Below the pieces are notes generated by a model. That model was given only the letters and a program-made list of their open reading frames with translations, was not told where the DNA came from and made no database searches. A stretch of 64,000 nt of DNA, from positions 35,633,555 through 35,697,554 of the forward strand of contig JALMQS010000030.1 in NCBI GenBank assembly GCA_024734495.1, read 5' to 3'. The stretch comes from Forficula auricularia. Its lineage: Eukaryota > Arthropoda > Insecta > Dermaptera > Forficulidae. Shown here piece after piece: positions 46,580 to 57,519 of this stretch. The first letter of the stretch is position 1, and each line of letters opens with the position of its first letter. The position numbers were made by a program, and so were the translations under genes.

Positions 46580-47092
46580 TTATTAAATTGAAGGGTTGTT
46601 TTTGTCACAAATATATATATATATATATATATTTTCTTCTCAAGAGCTAGAATTTGTCATTCCCAAAACTTCAACACAGATACATCACACAATTCATTAC
46701 AAACACATGTATATAGCAACAATTTATGAAAACATTTATCACTGAACCAGAAACTATTTTGAACTGATGATTACATTAAATATTATTTTTCAATTTTATT
46801 TTTTTCCTAATTATCTCATTGTGTAGTTAATTATTAATCAATTAAAAAACCCATTATAAATAATCTATTCCAGAAATACATTATAAGTTAATTCATTCTT
46901 TATATTTTTATTTTTTATTAACGAAATATCAATATATACATCTCATCATTACTTTTTCTTATAAACTTAATACCTGTTCAATCAACCAACAATGACACAA
47001 TGAGACTGTAGTATTTTGATATGTCTTCCGAATCCATTTATATTTGTGACAAAAACAACCCTTCAATTTAATAAGAAAATCTAAATCAAGTC
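46580..47092. mobile_element. MITE with long ttgaagggttgtttttgtca ends
   Basis: Inverted ends of about 40 bp (ttttcttattaaattgaagg and on) at 46,578-46,620 and 47,045-47,090. An (at)n run follows the left end. It lies in the DYNC1LI intron between the two indel-rich exons. Confidence 0.65.
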
Positions 47093-47149
47093 ACTACAAG
47101 TTCTGGAAGAATTCTTATCATATTTGTTTAAATAAAATCGTTAGAGTCA

Positions 47150-47560
47150 TTTCGAGAAACCGATTGTGTATATATACAATCGGGTTTCTCGAACACGACT
47201 CTAACTGATTTCGCTAAAAATTGCGTACTTATCAAGTCTCATGAGTTATTAGTCGTGTATGAAAATTTAATCCGATTGAAATAAAGGAAGGGGTGTAAAT
47301 TAGTACATGTCGCAAAATAAATATTGTCGCAGAGCCTTGGAAATTTGAAACTCAAGCACGATATAGGCTAGAAGAGTACAGCAAGTTTTGCTTGAAATCG
47401 GAACACCGGAAGTTGACATTTTTTTATTTTTCTCAAAACCGCTCTAACGATTTTTTTTAAATTGGTGTACTTATCAAGTGTCATGAGTTGCATTAAGCAA
47501 TTTAGAGTGCAAAAGTTACCGAGCGTCGCTCTGTGCCCAGGCACTGATTAGATATTTCAA
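47150..47560. repeat. Dispersed repeat, possibly Helitron-like
   Basis: Begins with tatatatacaatcgggtttct and ends near a hairpin accgagcgtcgctctgt followed by gcccaggcact. The hairpin end is shared with 9,160-9,200. No coding frame. Confidence 0.4.
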
Positions 47561-47779
47561 GTGTGAAAATATAGAGTTTAAGGACAGTTTTGGCTATTTT
47601 TATTGTTTTAAATTTTGACATTGGGATTTCTGATTAATTCAAGATTGATTTTTTACAAGTGAATTATTTATATTGTTAGAATATTGTTGAGTTCGTGGAT
47701 GTGATGAAACTGTATTAGATGAAGGAGGAGGTATCAGCCAAAGATGGAATCAGTGGATTCAATAAAACACCTTTAATAA

Positions 47780-47815
47780 AACGTTTCCGGCCTGAATTTA
47801 TTTGGCCATTTTCAG
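47780..47815 (-). ncRNA. Hammerhead-like core (single, mutated)
   Basis: - strand CTGAAAA (G changed to A), stem II GGCC/GGCC, then GGAAACGTT. CCU upstream and AGG downstream could form stem I. Probably inactive. Confidence 0.5.
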
Positions 47816-48318
47816 TTAATTAGGAGTTATACACAAAATGCGGTACACATATGTGATCGAACCAAGTTTGTCAAAAATAAAAATAAAATTTTTTAGCTTC
47901 ATGCAAATTTATAACGTGCCTGGACCCAAAAGTTTCAAAATGATTATTTATAGTTTCGAAACAAATTTTAGGAGGGAGAAATTGGTTATATGCTTTGTTG
48001 CATTGGGTCCCTAACATTTTGATCTTATTTTATTTCCAATACGAGACCGTTTTAACGATATAGTGATAGTGAACTTCGCAAATAGATTCATAATAAAGAA
48101 AAATACCGATGTTATTTTTATGTTAAGTAACCTTTATACTGGTACTTCGGTACTAGATTCTCCCTATTTTTTGTATAACATGTATTAAGGTAATTAATGA
48201 ATCATAAATTATATCGTCACCAATAAATTATATCATTATTGTTATTCAGTTCCATTATCAGAATTCGATGTGACAAATCAGAGGGAAAAAAGAACAATTA
48301 AACACCGTGATCAATTAC

Positions 48319-48350
48319 AACGTTTCACCAATTTATTGTGGCTTCATCAG
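48319..48350 (-). ncRNA. Hammerhead ribozyme core
   Basis: - strand CTGATGA (canonical), stem II GCCA/TGGT, GAAACGTT. GAUCAA upstream and UUGAUC downstream provide an outer stem I with an internal loop, the arrangement of efficient type I hammerheads. Confidence 0.75.
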
Positions 48351-48473
48351 GCTTCTTGATCAAATTTCTAAAACACTTCGTTTTAACTATAATAATAACT
48401 AAATACCAATATATATGTATTCTAATTAGTAAGAAAAGAAATGACGAAGTGTTTTAAAAATTTAATCAAAAGC

Positions 48474-48505
48474 CTGGTGAAGCCACAACAAATTGGCGAA
48501 ACGTT
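48474..48505 (+). ncRNA. Hammerhead core, mutated
   Basis: CTGGTGA (A changed to G at an invariant position), stem II GCCA/TGGC, GAAACGTT. Mirror of 48,319; probably inactive. Confidence 0.55.
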
Positions 48506-49001
48506 GCAATTGATCGCATGTTTTAACACGGTAGGCGAGGTAGGTTAAAAAAAAACGTGAAACCTACCCCGAATCTTGCTTAAGTTTTATTATTATATTA
48601 AAATGTTTCACCTAGAACCAACACCTTAACTCCTAAAAAGTTATTTTTAACACGGTGTTTAATTGTTCCTTTTTTCCTCTGATTTGTCACACCATAAATT
48701 ATATCTCAAATTGAAGCTTTGGAAAGTGTTATATAACCTTTGGATGAATCATGTTTAATGGGTACAAGAACCACTACGAGATTCTAAAATCATATGATAA
48801 AAAAGTCCAGGATAAAACCAGAAGGCTGCAAATTCTCAGACATGACCTACAAAGTATGAAATTGATAATAAATTCTTCAAATAATGTTTCAAGGGAATAA
48901 GAGAGGCCGGATGTAGAGTGCATGCTTCATCATCGTGATGATAATAACAAAGCAGGAGGCCCAATTAAGTAGCCTTATAAGTTTCTTTATTAGTTTTATG
49001 C

Positions 49002-49165
49002 AGGGGTGCACTGCGACCTAATATTGTGTACACCTACTTCCACTTCAATTTCATTTCCAAGTATAAGACAATAGATAAAGGGGTATTATCTAATGAATTT
49101 CAAAATAATTCCACATAATTCCAAAGAACCCGGTGTACACCGAATTCCAATCGCGCTTCACCCTT
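49002..49165. mobile_element. Small MITE, GGGGTGAACCGCG ends (copy 3)
   Basis: From aggggtgcactgcgacc to tcgcgcttcacccttcg, with the shared tacttccacttcaatttc interior. Confidence 0.6.
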
Positions 49166-49568
49166 CGGTTTTATAGTAATTAAAAAGAGAAAAAAATAAT
49201 CTTATTGAAGTTTTCGGATTTTTTGATTTAGTATTTTTGGTATTGTAATCTAACAGAATGCAAAAATTTCAACTTTCTAGCTTATCGGGAAATAAAAAAT
49301 ATTTGCCGGAGACTATTGTATTTTGTCTTTTATATTGAGGACCGCGCCAACCCGAGTGCAAACTGAATTTTATGCCCTCTTATAGTCTTTTCAAGTGTCT
49401 GTCTATATGCTGTTGTTGCAGCCCTTTGACTTAGTCTGTGTGCTTTGCACATATTCGCCCCATAGTCGGCGCGGCCCTGTTTATATATATATATAGATAG
49501 ATAATTACGGATACGATGAGAGAAGTCCAAAAAAAGAAGAAGATAATTCATTCTTTTATTCATAAACC

Positions 49569-49599
49569 GACGTTTTTCGGAGGCTCCCTCCTTCTTCAG
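49569..49599 (-). ncRNA. Hammerhead ribozyme core
   Basis: - strand CTGAAGA, stem II GGAGG/CCTCC, then GAAA with two extra A before ACGTC. The insertion next to the core may affect activity. Confidence 0.55.
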
Positions 49600-49622
49600 G
49601 GCTTTCAGTGACTTTTCAAAAC

Positions 49623-49650
49623 CTGAAGGAGGAATAGCCTCCGAAACGTC
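49623..49650 (+). ncRNA. Hammerhead-like core
   Basis: CTGAAGG, stem II GAGG/CCTC, GAAACGTC. The last core base is G rather than A. Confidence 0.5.
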
Positions 49651-49816
49651 GGTTTTATGACAAAAAGATAGTGTAAATTACTCTTCTTTTCGGACTGCCT
49701 CATCGATATCACCTTAATTCACTTATCAGTCCGTTCCAAAATACTCCAATCTTATAGATAGATAGTTAACAACTTTATTAAAGAAAATTTAAATATAATA
49801 ATAAAAGTATTTTTAC

Positions 49817-50053
49817 ATTTTTGTTTGGCCTCTTTTGAGGTTCGCATCAGCACCCAATTTAAGTTTATCAATATGGTCCCGTAATAATGGATGCCCATGA
49901 TTGCAGTTGATTTAGAATTGCCCATGGTGTGGTCATCGCCACAACAAACATGACCAACATATGAGGAAATGTCTTCTTCGCAGAGCGCATATCTTAGAAG
50001 ATGAGAATGTGAAGGATCGCCATCCAAAGCCCAAACACTCAATCGTGTATGAT
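49817..50053 (-). CDS. DYNC1LI: DYNC1LI exon (Ras-like domain), with indels
   Basis: Read on the - strand, the exon starts after acceptor tattctag and ends at a gtaaaa donor. It encodes DHTRLSVWALDGDPSHSHLL, then, after frame changes, LVMFVVAMTTPWAILNQLQS, WAS, LRDHIDKLKL and EAKQK. This is the order of the Ras-like domain of cytoplasmic dynein light intermediate chain (WxLDGD, VxMxxPW, LxxHIDKLK). At least three one-base frame changes are needed. The next exon supplies the bases finishing a Phe codon, so the junction itself is intact. The gene's P-loop exon(s) should lie further 5' (higher coordinates), but none was found up to the N gap or beyond it. Confidence 0.8.
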
Positions 50054-50248
50054 CTAGAATAGAAAACATTCATATTATTAGTTGATAGCAATTTATAGCA
50101 ATTATAGATTGTCATATGAACTAGAACTATCACATAAAGCAAATTATCAAGAAAACCAGAGAGTATAAATTTTGTATTATATAAGTTATGTGCAATATTT
50201 GGATGCAGAGGGCTATGAGGGTTATCAGGCTCTGTCTGCAGAGTATAA

Positions 50249-50348
50249 NNNNNNNNNNNNNNNNNNNNNNNNNNNNNNNNNNNNNNNNNNNNNNNNNNNN
50301 NNNNNNNNNNNNNNNNNNNNNNNNNNNNNNNNNNNNNNNNNNNNNNNN
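50249..50348. other. Assembly gap of exactly 100 N
   Basis: A run of 100 N, the usual placeholder for a gap of unknown size. The missing DYNC1LI P-loop exon(s) may lie in it. Any open frame crossing it is meaningless. Confidence 0.99.
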
Positions 50349-50619
50349 CCACAAAGTTTTAACTCATACTATAAAAAGAGAAATTATAATTGTATACTTG
50401 TGATTTCGAAATTGATTATTATCATTAATAGGAATGTATAGGGTATGAAAAAATTATGCAAATGTAATTATTATATATGATTATGTCTCGATAGTTAATT
50501 TATACCGAGACATAGACAGCTGTTTAGCGAAAACAGGGGGCACCACGAGAAGGCAGCTGTCACCACCCCCCACATGGATAGATAAATAAATAATAATTAA
50601 AGGGAGATTATTAATTTAA

Positions 50620-52900
50620 TTTTGAACGCATATTACATAATAGAATGATGATTTTAAAATTTAAAATATTTTCTTTATTTTTAAATGTATAAAACACTCA
50701 GAAATACAATTCGAAATTTGAAAATGGGAAAATAATGAAAATTTCAAGGCTAGACGTGTTTTGAAACAAATAGGAGACATTTTATTTGTAGCAAAATACG
50801 TCTAGACTTGAGATAAGTAATTGTTAAAAGACCTTTTACGAAACAAATACCAGTACAATGTCTCCAATACTGCAATTTGTTTCGGATCAAAAGTCTTAAA
50901 CATTCGACATTTGGTATAAAAATTTTCATGAAATATTTGTATTTAAGAAACAAATATAAAAAATTTGTAGATCTGAGTATGATGAGAGAAATTTCGATAT
51001 TAACTTATGTAGTTTTAGATCAGTAAAAGAAAATAATTAGATTGAAGTTTAGAGGGGAATATTTAATTATAAGGGGATTATTTTTAAAATCGAATTATTT
51101 ATTATTTACTATTGAATGTGATTTTTTAACAAAAACTGAAATTTTATTATCTATCCATGTGAAATAATTTTATTAAACTGAAAATATATAAAGGCGAAAT
51201 TGTCTGAAAACGTTAGTATAAGTAAGACGAGCACCTACCTGAAAAAGAAAAAAAAACTATTAGTAAAATAATATAGTTAAGTAAATTTATAGAAATATTC
51301 GAAATAAAATTATTTTTATTATAATAATTATTTAGTTTAATTGAACTTTATATTTTTTTAAGCTCGAAAAAACTACTTGAAAATTTTAGACTATTTCTTA
51401 TTTATTTAATTTTAAGAATAGTTTAAGATATGTTACCTTAACAGCCAACGTCTCGAGCCCCGACCTGGAAGACGCTGAGCCAATAATAACACACTATTCC
51501 ACGCGCACATGTAAAAATATACTCGCGAAACACTTCGATTTCCGAGGAATAAGGATTTGGGAAAATAGTGATCGAAGTAGGTTGGGATTAGGGATAGGAC
51601 ATGATTCTCTTGATGAAAGAATCATGAGCTCACGTCGGCAGGGATGCTATGCCCTGAAATAGGTATGTACTTTTTTATCTAAAAGATCAAAAAGTACACA
51701 CCTACCCGTTACCCATAGATAAAGAATTTGATTTTCCATAAAATAAGAAAATCAAATACTCAATGTAGCCTGTTAGTATAAGTAAGACGAGAACCTACCT
51801 GAAAAAGAAAATAAAATTATTTTTAATCTAATATTTATTTATTTTAATTGAACTTTATAATTTTTTTTATACTCGAAAAAAGTACTTGACAAAATTTGGC
51901 ATATTTCTTCTTTATTTAATTTTAAGAATAGATAATTATATGTTACCTTAACAGCGAACGTCTCGAGCCTCGATCTGGATGACTCTGACCACCATAAAAA
52001 CATACTATTCCACTCGCCAACACGTAAAAATATACCTCGACCGATTTTGATCCTACCAGTTACGTAGATATTAATATTTTATTCAGGATCTCAAATTAAT
52101 TTCAAAAATGCATTATGTAATCTTGGAAGTGTATCAAATTTCAAAACTTCAATTTTTTTTCATAATAATTTATCCCTTATTTTTTCAGTCGAATTTAAAT
52201 ATTTCAAATTACATATATAATATATTATTATTTGCATAAATTTTAAATGAAAATTAGTTATTAAAATTAAACAAGAATTTTTTATTAATATTTTTGTAAA
52301 ATACAAATAAGAAAGAAGAAGATAATTTGGAAGGCAAATTACATAACAGAGTGATAATTTTAAAATTTTAAAAAAAAAACACTCAGAAATACAATTCAAA
52401 ATTTGAAAATGGGAAAATAATGAATATTTCAAGGCTAAACGTGTTTTGCGACAAATAGGAGACATTGTATTTGTAGCAAAATACGTCTAGACTTGAGATA
52501 ATTAATTGTTAAAAGACCTTTTACGAAACAAATGCCAGTATAATGTTTCCAATACTGCAATTTGTATCGAATCAAAGTCTTAAACAAATTCGAAATTTTG
52601 TACAAAAATTTTATGAATTAAATGGATTTAAGATACAAATATAAAAAATTTGTAGATCTGAGTAAGATGAGAGGAATTTGGATATTAACTTATGTAGAAT
52701 TAGATCAGTAAAAGAAAATAATTAGATTGAAGTTTAAAGGGGAATATTTAAATGTATGGGTATTATTTTTAAAATCGAATTATTTATTATTTACTATTAA
52801 ATGTGATTTTTTAACAAAAACTGAAATTTATTTATCTATCCATGTGAAATAATTTTATTAAACTGAAAATATATAAAGGCGAAAATGTTTCAAACAAGTA
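50620..52900. repeat. Direct duplication of a ~0.6-kb segment, ~1.7 kb apart
   Basis: 50,620-51,220 and 52,326-52,893 match over their length (aatacaattc, gggaaaataatg, gagacatt..tttgtagcaaaatacgtct, atctatccatgtgaaataat). The copies differ by scattered substitutions and small indels. Confidence 0.75.
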
Positions 52901-53237
52901 TCTGGAATAAAATTTAGAAATAGAAAAAGATTTCTAAATTGCATATAAGTAATTTTTAATTTTAATTTATTTAATTATTCTAAAAAATTATTTCATCCAA
53001 ATATTAGTATTAGTAAGACGAAAACCTACCTGAAAAGAGAAAAAAATACTATTAGTAAAATAATATAGAAAAGAAAACGTAATTTTTATAGATAAATAGA
53101 AAATAAAATTATTTTTAATGTAATAACTTGAAACAACTACTTTAAAAATGCAATTGGATGTTGATGAAAGCAGTCCACGGTGTTTGTAAAAAATAAGACT
53201 ATAGAGGTTTTATTATTTTACATTTATTTGTTAAACC

Positions 53238-53270
53238 GACGTTTCGGAGATTTATTCTCTCCTTCTTCAG
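53238..53270 (-). ncRNA. Hammerhead ribozyme core (best copy)
   Basis: - strand CTGAAGA, stem II GGAGA/TCTCC, GAA, palindrome ACGT, C. Stem I: ACC before the core pairs with GGT after the cleavage site, and UUGUU pairs with AACAA further out across a UU bulge. All core positions are intact. Confidence 0.78.
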
Positions 53271-53351
53271 GGTAACAAAAAGGCAATGAAAGTAGTTCAG
53301 AACATAGTTACTTTCTATGTTCTGAGCTACTTTCATTGACTTTTTGTTACC

Positions 53352-53384
53352 CTCAAGAAGGAGAGAATAAATCTCCGAAACGTT
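53352..53384 (+). ncRNA. Hammerhead core, mutated
   Basis: CTCAAGA (invariant G changed to C), stem II GGAGA/TCTCC, GAAACGTT. Mirror of 53,238; probably inactive. Confidence 0.55.
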
Positions 53385-54877
53385 CGGTTTAACAAATAAA
53401 TGTAAAATAATAAAACCTCTATAGTCTATTTTTACAACCACCGTGGACTGTTTCATCAACATCCAATTCATATGTATACCAGTCCGTCTCCTAAAGAAAA
53501 TCTCTATCAACTACTTTAAAAAATTTAGAGTATTTCTTATTTATTTAATTTTAAGAATAGTTAAAGATATGTTACCTTAACAGCCAACGTCTCGAGCTTC
53601 GACCTGGTAGACGCTGAACCAATAATAACACACTATTCCACTCGCGCACATGTAAAAATATACTCGCGAAACACTTGGATTTCCGAGGAATAAGGATTTG
53701 GGGAAATAGGGATCGAAGTAGGTTGGGATTAGGGATAGGACATGATTCTCTTGATGAAAGAATCATGAGCTCACGTGGGCAGGGATGCTAGGCCCTGAAG
53801 TAGGTATGTACTTTTTTATCTAAAAGAACAAAAAAGTACACACCTACCCGTTACCCATAGAGAAAGAATTTGATTTTCCATAAAATAAGAAAATCATATA
53901 CATAATCTTGCCTGTTAGTATAAGTAAGACGAGCACCTACCTGAAAAAATAAAAAATACTATAAGTAAAATAATACACTGAAGTAAATTTATAGAAATAT
54001 TCGAAATCAAATTATTTTCAATTTAATAATTATTTATTTTAATTGAACTTTTTTTAAACTCGGAAAATCTACTTTAAAAAATTTATAGTATTTCTTATTT
54101 ATTTAATTTTAAGAATAGATAAAGATATGTTACCTTAACTGCCAACGTCTCGAGCCTCGACCTGGAAGACTCTGACCCCATAGGAACACACTATTCTATT
54201 CGTCCATAACTAAAAATATAATCAAGAAACACAAAATTATATTAGCAAAATAATATAGTGATTTAAATATATTTTATATAGATATATTAGAAATAAAATT
54301 ATAATCAATGTAATATTTAATTATTTCATCTGATCTTTATTTTTTGAAAAATTTTAAAAAAGTACTTCAAAAAATTTAGAATATTTCTTTATTATTTAAT
54401 TTTAAGAATTGACTCCTTAACAGCCAACTTCTCGAGCCTCAACCTGGAAGAATCTGACCCCATAGGAACATACTATTCCACTCCCGCACAAGTAAAAATA
54501 TACTTCCGAAACATTTCGAATTCAGAGGAATAAGGATTTGCGTAAACACTGATTGAAGTATGTTAGCATTAGGGATAAGACATGATTCCTTTGTAAAAAT
54601 AATCATCAGCTCCCGTGGGCAGGGATGGCAGGCGCTAAAGTAGCTATGTAATTTTTAATCTAAAATAATAATGAAATACCCACCTTCCCGATACCCAGAT
54701 AGTAATATTTTATTCATGATCTCAAATTAATTTCAAAAATGAAACCTTTTATCAAGGAATGAAATTATATTTGAAATCTCTAAATATGTTTCCTTAATTA
54801 ATCAAAAATTAAATTATTTTATAGATTCTTAAGAACGAATTAAGGTACCTGAATTATATTATACTATACATTAAACA

Positions 54878-54928
54878 TATGTCATTAATGTCATATGTGC
54901 AGTACATCCAGAATCCAAGCTCCAACGT
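54878..54928 (-). pseudogene. Copia protease active-site fragment
   Basis: - strand RWSLDSGCTAHMT, matching the Copia aspartic protease motif W-x-[LI]-D-S-G-[AC]-x-x-H-[MI]. The element is truncated just after it. Confidence 0.7.
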
Positions 54929-54947
54929 TGCGATTCTTCTTGTTGAT

Positions 54948-55553
54948 TTAATTTATGTGTAGCCTGGTATCCTTTTCCTTTTTATCTCGAAAATAGGAAT
55001 TTTTATATAAAGGTTTGTCAAATTTCTTTATATTTCCTCCTTGATGAACTTCAAATTGTCTCGAATTATTAAATTGATTTTCTTTCCTAAACCAACAATT
55101 TTTAGATATATGGTTTGGTTTGCTACATGTGTAACATTTTCTTTGTTTATTTTTATTATTTACCTTAAAAGCTTCTTCTTTTCCATTTATCTCATTATTT
55201 TGTCCTGTTTTGTATCTAATTCTTTGTTCCTCTTCTCGAAGAATCTGTTGAATTTCTTCCAAAGAATGATCACGTTGAGTCCGTAAGATAGTATCTATTT
55301 TCTCATATTTTAAATGAATTCCCCTAACAATATGAAAAGTTATCTCGCGTACAGAGAATTTGTGACCAAGTCCCGAAACTCTAGATATTATATTTCTTCC
55401 TCTTGTAATATAATCATCCACCGATTCATTTGATCCCATTTTTATATTTTTCAATTCTAATCCTAAATCTATTATTTTATCTTCTTTATTTCCCGTATAT
55501 ATTATTTTTAATTCTTCCCATATATTTTTAGCATTTACCTCTCCGATAAACAT
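54948..55553 (-). CDS. Copia gag (UBN2 domain and zinc knuckle)
   Basis: A 201-residue frame. The first two thirds form the UBN2/gag-polypeptide region (WEELKIIYTGNKEDK, SVDDYITRGRNIISRVSGLG). A zinc knuckle CYTCSKPNHISKNC (C-x2-C-x4-H-x4-C) binds RNA in the particle. The 5' end of gag seems to extend above 55,553 in another frame. A stop follows the knuckle tail, and protease continues after a frameshift. A retrotransposon remnant, not a host gene. Confidence 0.88.
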   Translation of the reverse strand: MFIGEVNAKNIWEELKIIYTGNKEDKIIDLGLELKNIKMGSNESVDDYITRGRNIISRVSGLGHKFSVREITFHIVRGIHLKYEKIDTILRTQRDHSLEEIQQILREEEQRIRYKTGQNNEINGKEEAFKVNNKNKQRKCYTCSKPNHISKNCWFRKENQFNNSRQFEVHQGGNIKKFDKPLYKNSYFRDKKEKDTRLHIN

Positions 55554-55851
55554 ACCGGCTTGTTCGTTGGTTAGCGTATTTATTATTATACCGAAGGCTT
55601 CATCATTTTTTCATCCCATTCATTAAAATTTATATTCATTTTTTTCTGGTTCTGGACCAAGGATTACACTTTTAAATAACTTCTTGGACCTTAAAATTGC
55701 ACTCACCTTAAGTGCCCATATTTCTTAATTTGACCCATTCAAAGGTTCAATTTAATATTGAATCAATGTTGTATCGGCCATCTTTTCTTTTGATTAATTA
55801 TTCTAATTATGCACCAATTATTTTACATTAACCACGCTCTGCTACCAAAAT

Positions 55852-55978
55852 TGTTATTAAAAATGTTTCGTGGATTCTAATTAACTGTTTATTTATTCAA
55901 TCAATTTTACAACAATAAAAAACCAAAGAGTATAAATCTTAATTATTACATCAATTTTGTTATATCAACATTATAACA
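55852..55978 (-). repeat. Copia 5' LTR
   Basis: On the - strand it begins TGTTATAATGTTGATATAAC and ends TTTTTAATAACA, right before the primer-binding site. Only one LTR is present. Confidence 0.75.
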
Positions 55979-56899
55979 TATTATTATTAACATGAAAATT
56001 ATTTTTAATGTTATATTTATTTATTTTAATTGATCTTTATTTTTTTAAAATACTCGAAAAAAATACTTTAAAAATTTTAGACTATTTCTTATTTATTTAC
56101 CTTTAAGAATAGAGTATTATAAAGATATGTTACCTTAACAGCCAACGTCTCGTGCCTTGACTTGGAACACTCTGACCCCATAGGAACACACTCTTACACT
56201 CGCGCACAAGTAAAAATATACTCGCGAAACACTTCGATTTCGGAATAAGGATTTCCGAAAACAGGGATTGAAGTAAGTTAGGATTGGGGATAGGACATGA
56301 TTCCCTTGAAAAAAGAATCATGAGCTCACGAGGGCAGGAATGCCAGGCCCTCAAGTAGGTATGTACTTTTTTATCTTAAAAAGCAAAGAAGTATACACCT
56401 CCCCGTTACCCAGATATTAATATTTTATTCATGATCTGAAATTAATTTAAAAAATGCATCGTTTTATTTTGGAATGTAATTATATATGAAATCTCTAAAT
56501 TATCTTTTATAATTAATCAAAAATTAAATTATTGTATAGATTCGTATAAAAAATTAAGGTACTTGAATTATATTAAATTTTAAATTAAACATATCTTAGG
56601 AATTAATTGAACTCAAAATATATTCACATTCACTACCAACACACTTTAACACACACCCACGATTTGTTCTTCCCTAAAACTATAATAAATAGAAAAAAAG
56701 AAATTTATATTTAATTTTCTATACATATAATTAATTTAAGGGATGAAGGCTTGTTTAGAAATGAAATGTTGTTTATTAGTGAGGGGTGGAGTCAACTCAG
56801 AGGCTTGATGAACGTGGAGAGGCCATATTGTAATATTCCCACTTGATGTTTCACTGACCACTGCTTGAGACACACTGTCAATTTCCCTATCACTCATCC

Positions 56900-57030
56900 C
56901 CTTATATACCCTTGTCCCTATCTCCCCCCTCACATAAACCTCTGTCCCTATCTCCCCCCTCACATATCACCTCTGTCCCTATCTCCCCCCTCCCACATAC
57001 ACTTCTGTCCCCATCACTTCCACTCTTATA
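56900..57030. repeat. Minisatellite, ~33-bp unit
   Basis: Three to four tandem units of tctgtccctatctcccccct plus cacata. They generate the Gly/Arg/Glu-rich and Pro/Ser-rich chance frames on both strands here. Confidence 0.75.
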
Positions 57031-57519
57031 TAGCCCTCGAGAGCAATTACGGCATGCTATTATTAGCTTATCTTCCGAGATAATCTTAATCGGCTTATAA
57101 TAGTACGTCATACTATTTTCATTTATCATTCATTTAACCAATTTTCAAGCGGACCATTCGATTTTCACTCATTTCTACTAATTGTTTAACCCTTCACTCG
57201 TTTCCAGAACAATCCTTTATTCATGTTTCGATACATTCACATTTCTATTTATATTAGATGAATTAGAATAAAGTAGAATTAATAATTATTATAAAAGTAC
57301 TTATAGAAATAATATTGCCTGACAAAAAAATGTATCCATATATATACTTATTATATATAAATATATATCAAATTTCAAAAGTAAGATTTTTCCTTATTGA
57401 ACCACAGATTTTACATGATCACTGTTTTTTTTTTCATTTACATTGAGTCTCATTTGCTAATGAATAATATTATGTAATTAAAAAATAATTTCTGAATCAT
57501 TAAATTATAAAATTAATTT

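Larger units (their letters stand above)
48262..48706. mobile_element. Hammerhead palindromic element with a 0.1-kb insert
   Basis: Arms at 48,262-48,375 and 48,420-48,535 plus 48,650-48,706 (gtgacaaatcagaggg and complement at the outer ends) surround a short AT loop. The right arm is split at about 48,538-48,653 by a segment flanked on both sides by ttaacacggt, a likely target duplication. Hammerhead cores are at 48,319-48,350 (-) and 48,474-48,505 (+). Confidence 0.7.
49500..49728. mobile_element. Hammerhead palindromic element
   Basis: Arms at about 49,500-49,600 and 49,625-49,728 (cataaaaccgacgt, ggaggctcc and complements; gatgagagaagtcc against ggactgcctcatc). Cores at 49,569-49,599 (-) and 49,623-49,650 (+). 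Confidence 0.65.
53150..53490. mobile_element. Hammerhead palindromic element inside the tandem array
   Basis: Arms of about 150 bp (tggatgttgatgaaagcagt and complement at the outer ends; atttatttgttaaaccgacg inside) with almost no loop (centre about 53,311). Cores at 53,238-53,270 (-) and 53,352-53,384 (+). The open frame 53,199-53,510 runs through it and is not a gene. Confidence 0.75.
54862..55978 (-). mobile_element. Copia-type LTR retrotransposon, 5' part only
   Basis: On the - strand: a 127-bp LTR (55,852-55,978, TG...CA), then directly a primer-binding site TGGTAGCAGAGCGTGG (55,837-55,848 region, Copia-style initiator tRNA-Met), gag (55,553-54,948) and the start of protease. Everything downstream and the second LTR are missing. 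Inserted in the tandem array, whose sequence resumes on both sides. Confidence 0.85.
51214..56600 (-). repeat. Diverged tandem array of ~0.5-0.6-kb units
   Basis: About six units, each with a block ending in the - strand sequence cgagacgttggctgttaag followed by gtaac. Units are near 51,214-51,760, 51,772-52,080, 53,002-53,905 (split by a hammerhead palindrome), 53,914-54,225, 54,230-54,862 and 55,979-56,590. Several start at gttagtataagtaagacgag. The exon-sized block (51,437-51,653; 53,576-53,794; 56,134-56,349) has acceptor- and donor-like edges on the - strand. Only the last copy has an open frame through most of the block, so coding is doubtful. Confidence 0.6.

Noticed and set aside
49933..50441. 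Open frames running through the N block on both strands
   Set aside because: They consist mostly of unknown residues from the 100-N gap. The only real coding there is the DYNC1LI exon on the - strand.
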